A DNA stretch of 64,000 bases from positions 248,001 to 312,000 of the forward strand of contig CBDAQU010000001.1 in NCBI GenBank assembly GCA_965199235.1, in the 5' to 3' direction. Shown one piece after another: positions 61,544-64,000 of this stretch. Position numbers and translations under genes: made by a program. This DNA is from BOG-908 sp965199235 (lineage in GTDB: Bacteria; Pseudomonadota; Alphaproteobacteria; Acetobacterales; Acetobacteraceae). The number at the start of each line of letters is the position of its first letter. The stretch's first letter is position 1. The notes under the pieces are model-generated. The model saw only the letters and a list, made by a program, of their open reading frames with translations, did not search any database and was not told where the DNA came from.

Positions 61544-63505
61544 TCACTCGACGCCCAGCAAAACCTTCGGCAACTCACCCCTGGGCAGATGGCACCGAAC
61601 GGGGTGCACCTCCGCCGGGTCGAACGCCGGGCGCACCGTCTCGCAAACAGCCCCTATCTTGCGTGAACAGTTCAGCTGAAAGACGCACCCGCGCGCGACC
61701 GAACCGGGCGCCGGCATCTCGCCCTTAAGCCGGATTCGCGTCGCCGACGTGGACGCCGAAACCAGCGCCGCGGTGTAGGGATGGTGCGGCCCCGCCAGCA
61801 CCTCCTCCGCCGGGCCGATCTCCAGCATCTGCCCCAGGTACATGACCGCGATCCGGTCGGCCAAATACCGCACCACGGCCAAATCGTGCGAAATGAACAC
61901 GTAGGACACACGCTCGCGCGCCTGCAGCCCGGCAAGCAGGTTGAGGATGGCCGCCTGCACCGAGACGTCGAGCGCCGAGGTCGGTTCGTCGCAGATCACC
62001 ACGCGCGGCCGGCCGGCGAAGGCGCGCGCGATGGCCGCGCGCTGCTTCAGCCCGCCCGACAGCGCGCGCGGCCGCATCGCCAGGTGCGCCTCCCCCAGCC
62101 GCACCCCCTGCGCAAGCTCGGCCAGCGCCGCCGTCAGCGCGCGGCCGGACAGCCCGGCCAGGCGGGCCAGCGGACGGGCCAGGATGTGGCGCACCCGATG
62201 CGCGCGGTTCAACGCGGAATCGGGGTTCTGGAAGATGATCTGGATCGCGCGCCGGTCCGCCCGGCGGCGCGTCCCCATCGTCGGGCCGAGCGCCGCGCCG
62301 TCCAGGGTGAGCGTGCCGCCGGGGTCGGGCGCGGTCAGGCCCAGCAGCAGCCGCGCCAGCGTGGTCTTGCCGCTACCCGATTCGCCCACCAGACCAAGCG
62401 TTTCGCCCGCGGCCAGCGTGAACGTCGCATCGTCCACGGCGCGCACCGTGCCGCCCGAGCCGGCATAGGTCTTCGACAGGTGGGCCGCCACCAGAACCGC
62501 CTCCGCACTTGTCTGCGGCATCACGCCGGCGGCAGTTTCCGCAGACACCGGAAACGGCGGCGCAAAATGACAGCGGGCCATGTGCGTGCCCGCCAGGCGT
62601 GCGGGCGGCGGCGTCGCGCGGCACACATCCTCCCGCCGGTCGCAGCGCGGCGCGAACACACAAGCCTCCGGCGTCGCGCCGGGGGCGGGCAACCCGCCCG
62701 CTATCGTCTGCAGCGCACCGTCGCGCTTGCGCCGCCCGGCACTCGGCAGGCACGCAATCAGCCGCGCCGTGTAGGGGTGCGCAGGCTCCCGCAGGATGTC
62801 GCGCGCTTCCCCCTCTTCCACCAGCGTGCCGGCGTACAGCACGCCGATGCGATCGCACATGCGCGCCACCATCGGCAGATTGTGGCTGATCAGCAGAACC
62901 GCCGTGCCCTGTTCCCGCCGCAGCGCGTCCACCAGGTCCAGTATCTCGGCTTCCACAGTCGCATCCAGCCCGGTCGTCGGCTCGTCCAGCACCAGCAACG
63001 CCGGGTTCTTCGCCAGCGCCATGGCGATCACCACGCGCTGCTGCGTGCCGCCCGAAAGCTGGTGCGGGTAGGCCGACATCACGCGGCCGGGCGAGGGTAT
63101 CTGCACCCTGTCAAGCATCGCCTCGGCACGTGTCCGCGCGTCCGGCACGCCCAGCACGGTGAACGCTTCGGCCAATTGCGCGCCCACCGTCAGCGTAGGG
63201 TTCAACGCCCGGCTCGGATCCTGGTACACCATCGATACGCGACGCGCCCAAAGCTGGCGCAGCCCGGCGCGCGACAGCGCCAGCAGATCCTGCCCGCCGA
63301 CCGCGATGCTGCCGGACGTGACCCGTCCCGCCGCCGGCAGCGCGCGCAGCGCGGCGAACGCGGCGGTGGACTTGCCGCAGCCCGACTCCCCCACCAGGCC
63401 GAAACACTCGCCAGGCGCAACCGCGAACGACACTCCGCGCAGGATGGCCGCGCTGCCGTAGCTGACGGACACGTCCGCAAGCGACAGCGCCGCCGGCTCG
63501 CTCAA
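61544..63505 (-). CDS. Fused double-ATPase of an oligopeptide/opine-type ABC importer
   Basis: The protein has 653 residues with two complete nucleotide-binding domains (DppD- and DppF-like) in one chain. Domain 1 has GESGCGKST, LSGGTQQRVVIAMAL, LLVLDEPTTGLD and the C-terminal cysteine segment RCDRREDVC. Domain 2 has GESGSGKTT, LSGGLKQRAAIARAF, VVICDEPTSALD and a similar Cys-rich tail. The start TTG 63505 overlaps the permease stop (TTGA). Together with the adjacent permease it should import a peptide-like or amine substrate, plausibly the compound degraded by the convergent operon. Confidence 0.93.
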   Translation of the reverse strand: MSEPAALSLADVSVSYGSAAILRGVSFAVAPGECFGLVGESGCGKSTAAFAALRALPAAGRVTSGSIAVGGQDLLALSRAGLRQLWARRVSMVYQDPSRALNPTLTVGAQLAEAFTVLGVPDARTRAEAMLDRVQIPSPGRVMSAYPHQLSGGTQQRVVIAMALAKNPALLVLDEPTTGLDATVEAEILDLVDALRREQGTAVLLISHNLPMVARMCDRIGVLYAGTLVEEGEARDILREPAHPYTARLIACLPSAGRRKRDGALQTIAGGLPAPGATPEACVFAPRCDRREDVCRATPPPARLAGTHMARCHFAPPFPVSAETAAGVMPQTSAEAVLVAAHLSKTYAGSGGTVRAVDDATFTLAAGETLGLVGESGSGKTTLARLLLGLTAPDPGGTLTLDGAALGPTMGTRRRADRRAIQIIFQNPDSALNRAHRVRHILARPLARLAGLSGRALTAALAELAQGVRLGEAHLAMRPRALSGGLKQRAAIARAFAGRPRVVICDEPTSALDVSVQAAILNLLAGLQARERVSYVFISHDLAVVRYLADRIAVMYLGQMLEIGPAEEVLAGPHHPYTAALVSASTSATRIRLKGEMPAPGSVARGCVFQLNCSRKIGAVCETVRPAFDPAEVHPVRCHLPRGELPKVLLGVE

Positions 63506-64000
63506 CGCGCCGTGTCCTGCAAGCCCTCTGCCACCAGGTTGACGCCCACCACCAGCGAGGCGGTCGCCAACGCGGCAAACCCCACCGTCCAGCCATAGCC
63601 GCCGACGATCAGCCCGTAATTCTCGGCAATCGACAGCCCCCAATCGGGCGAGGGCGGCTGGATGCCGAAGCCCAGAAAACTCAGCGAAGCGACGGTGAAG
63701 ATCGCGTAGCCCAGCCGCACCGTCACCTCCACCAGGATCGGCGGCAGGATGTTTGGCAGTATCTCCACGAACATGATGTGCAGCGCGCGCTCGTCGCGCA
63801 GTTGCGCCGCCGGGACGTAATCCAGCCTGCACTCGGCCAGCACCGCGCTGCGCACCGTGCGCGCGATGATCGGCGTGAACACCAGCGCGATCACCAGCGT
63901 CACGTTGAGCGATGACGGACCAAGCGCCACCAGCACCAGCAACGCCACCACGATCAGCGGCAGCGCCAGGATCACCTCGATCAGGCGGCTCAGCACCGTG
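63502..64000 (-). CDS. DppC-like ABC transporter permease, 5' end outside window
   Basis: About 166 C-terminal residues are present. The segments IEVILALPLIVVALLVLVAL, LVIALVFTPIIARTVRSAVL and RLGYAIFTVASLSFLGFGIQ followed by PPSPDWGLSIAEN are those of DppC/OppC-type inner-membrane permeases, where LGFG-PPSPDWG is highly conserved. The frame is open at the right edge. It is coupled to the ATPase gene by a 4-bp overlap. Confidence 0.93.
   Translation of the reverse strand, partial: TVLSRLIEVILALPLIVVALLVLVALGPSSLNVTLVIALVFTPIIARTVRSAVLAECRLDYVPAAQLRDERALHIMFVEILPNILPPILVEVTVRLGYAIFTVASLSFLGFGIQPPSPDWGLSIAENYGLIVGGYGWTVGFAALATASLVVGVNLVAEGLQDTAR

Overview
The window is a high-GC, gene-dense stretch of bacterial chromosome with proteobacterial character. 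Features pointing that way are a very large filamentous-haemagglutinin-like adhesin, an RND pump, two TonB-dependent receptors, a GGDEF/EAL protein and a heterotetrameric sarcosine oxidase operon. Gene content, very high GC at third codon positions and the style of intergenic repeats fit an alphaproteobacterium, most likely Acetobacteraceae-like; that assignment is an inference. No rRNA, tRNA, transposase, integrase or CRISPR array was found.

Layout. 1-10.5 kb: the 3' part of a giant beta-helical surface protein, facing a SPINDLY-type O-GlcNAc transferase that could glycosylate it. 10.8-12.2 kb: a secreted PstS-like phosphate-binding protein with a candidate Pho box and a clear terminator. 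12.2-17.6 kb: short-chain dehydrogenases with their own MmyB-type and AraC-type regulators, plus a frameshifted cupin gene and an SDR remnant. 17.9-20.1 kb: katG with an OxyR-like box. 20.5-24.7 kb: an RND permease and its adaptor. 25.3-29.3 kb: an N-acyl amino acid synthase-like gene overlapping an isoprenylcysteine-methyltransferase-like gene, then a membrane GGDEF/EAL protein with all catalytic motifs. 29.3-32.0 kb: a saccharopine-dehydrogenase-like protein and a frameshifted GH5 glucanase.

32.2-39.2 kb is a thiamine/pyrimidine salvage locus: ABC ATPase, permease, an APH-type kinase, a TPP riboswitch, a TonB receptor, a THI5-like substrate-binding protein and a degenerate Nudix protein. 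39.3-48.9 kb holds a VC0807-like membrane protein coupled to a carotenoid oxygenase with a divergent TetR gene, a small secreted protein, an SDR remnant, a secreted alpha/beta hydrolase, a second TonB receptor, and a fatty-acid desaturase divergent from an XRE regulator.

49.2-64 kb is the most distinctive part: a catabolic cluster for an unidentified methylated amine. A LysR regulator and a signal-less PhnD-like protein are transcribed away from a tightly coupled set: Rieske oxygenase, PLP-dependent C-S lyase family enzyme, FAD/[2Fe-2S] dehydrogenase, DadA-like oxidase and SoxB-D-A-G. A peptide-type ABC transporter converges on it. Between LysR and the Rieske gene lie six 24-bp tandem repeats, each carrying a 5-5-5 palindrome with LysR-box spacing. 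Several families of palindromic repeats are scattered through the window; some copies sit at gene starts and appear to supply start codons or the first residues of proteins.
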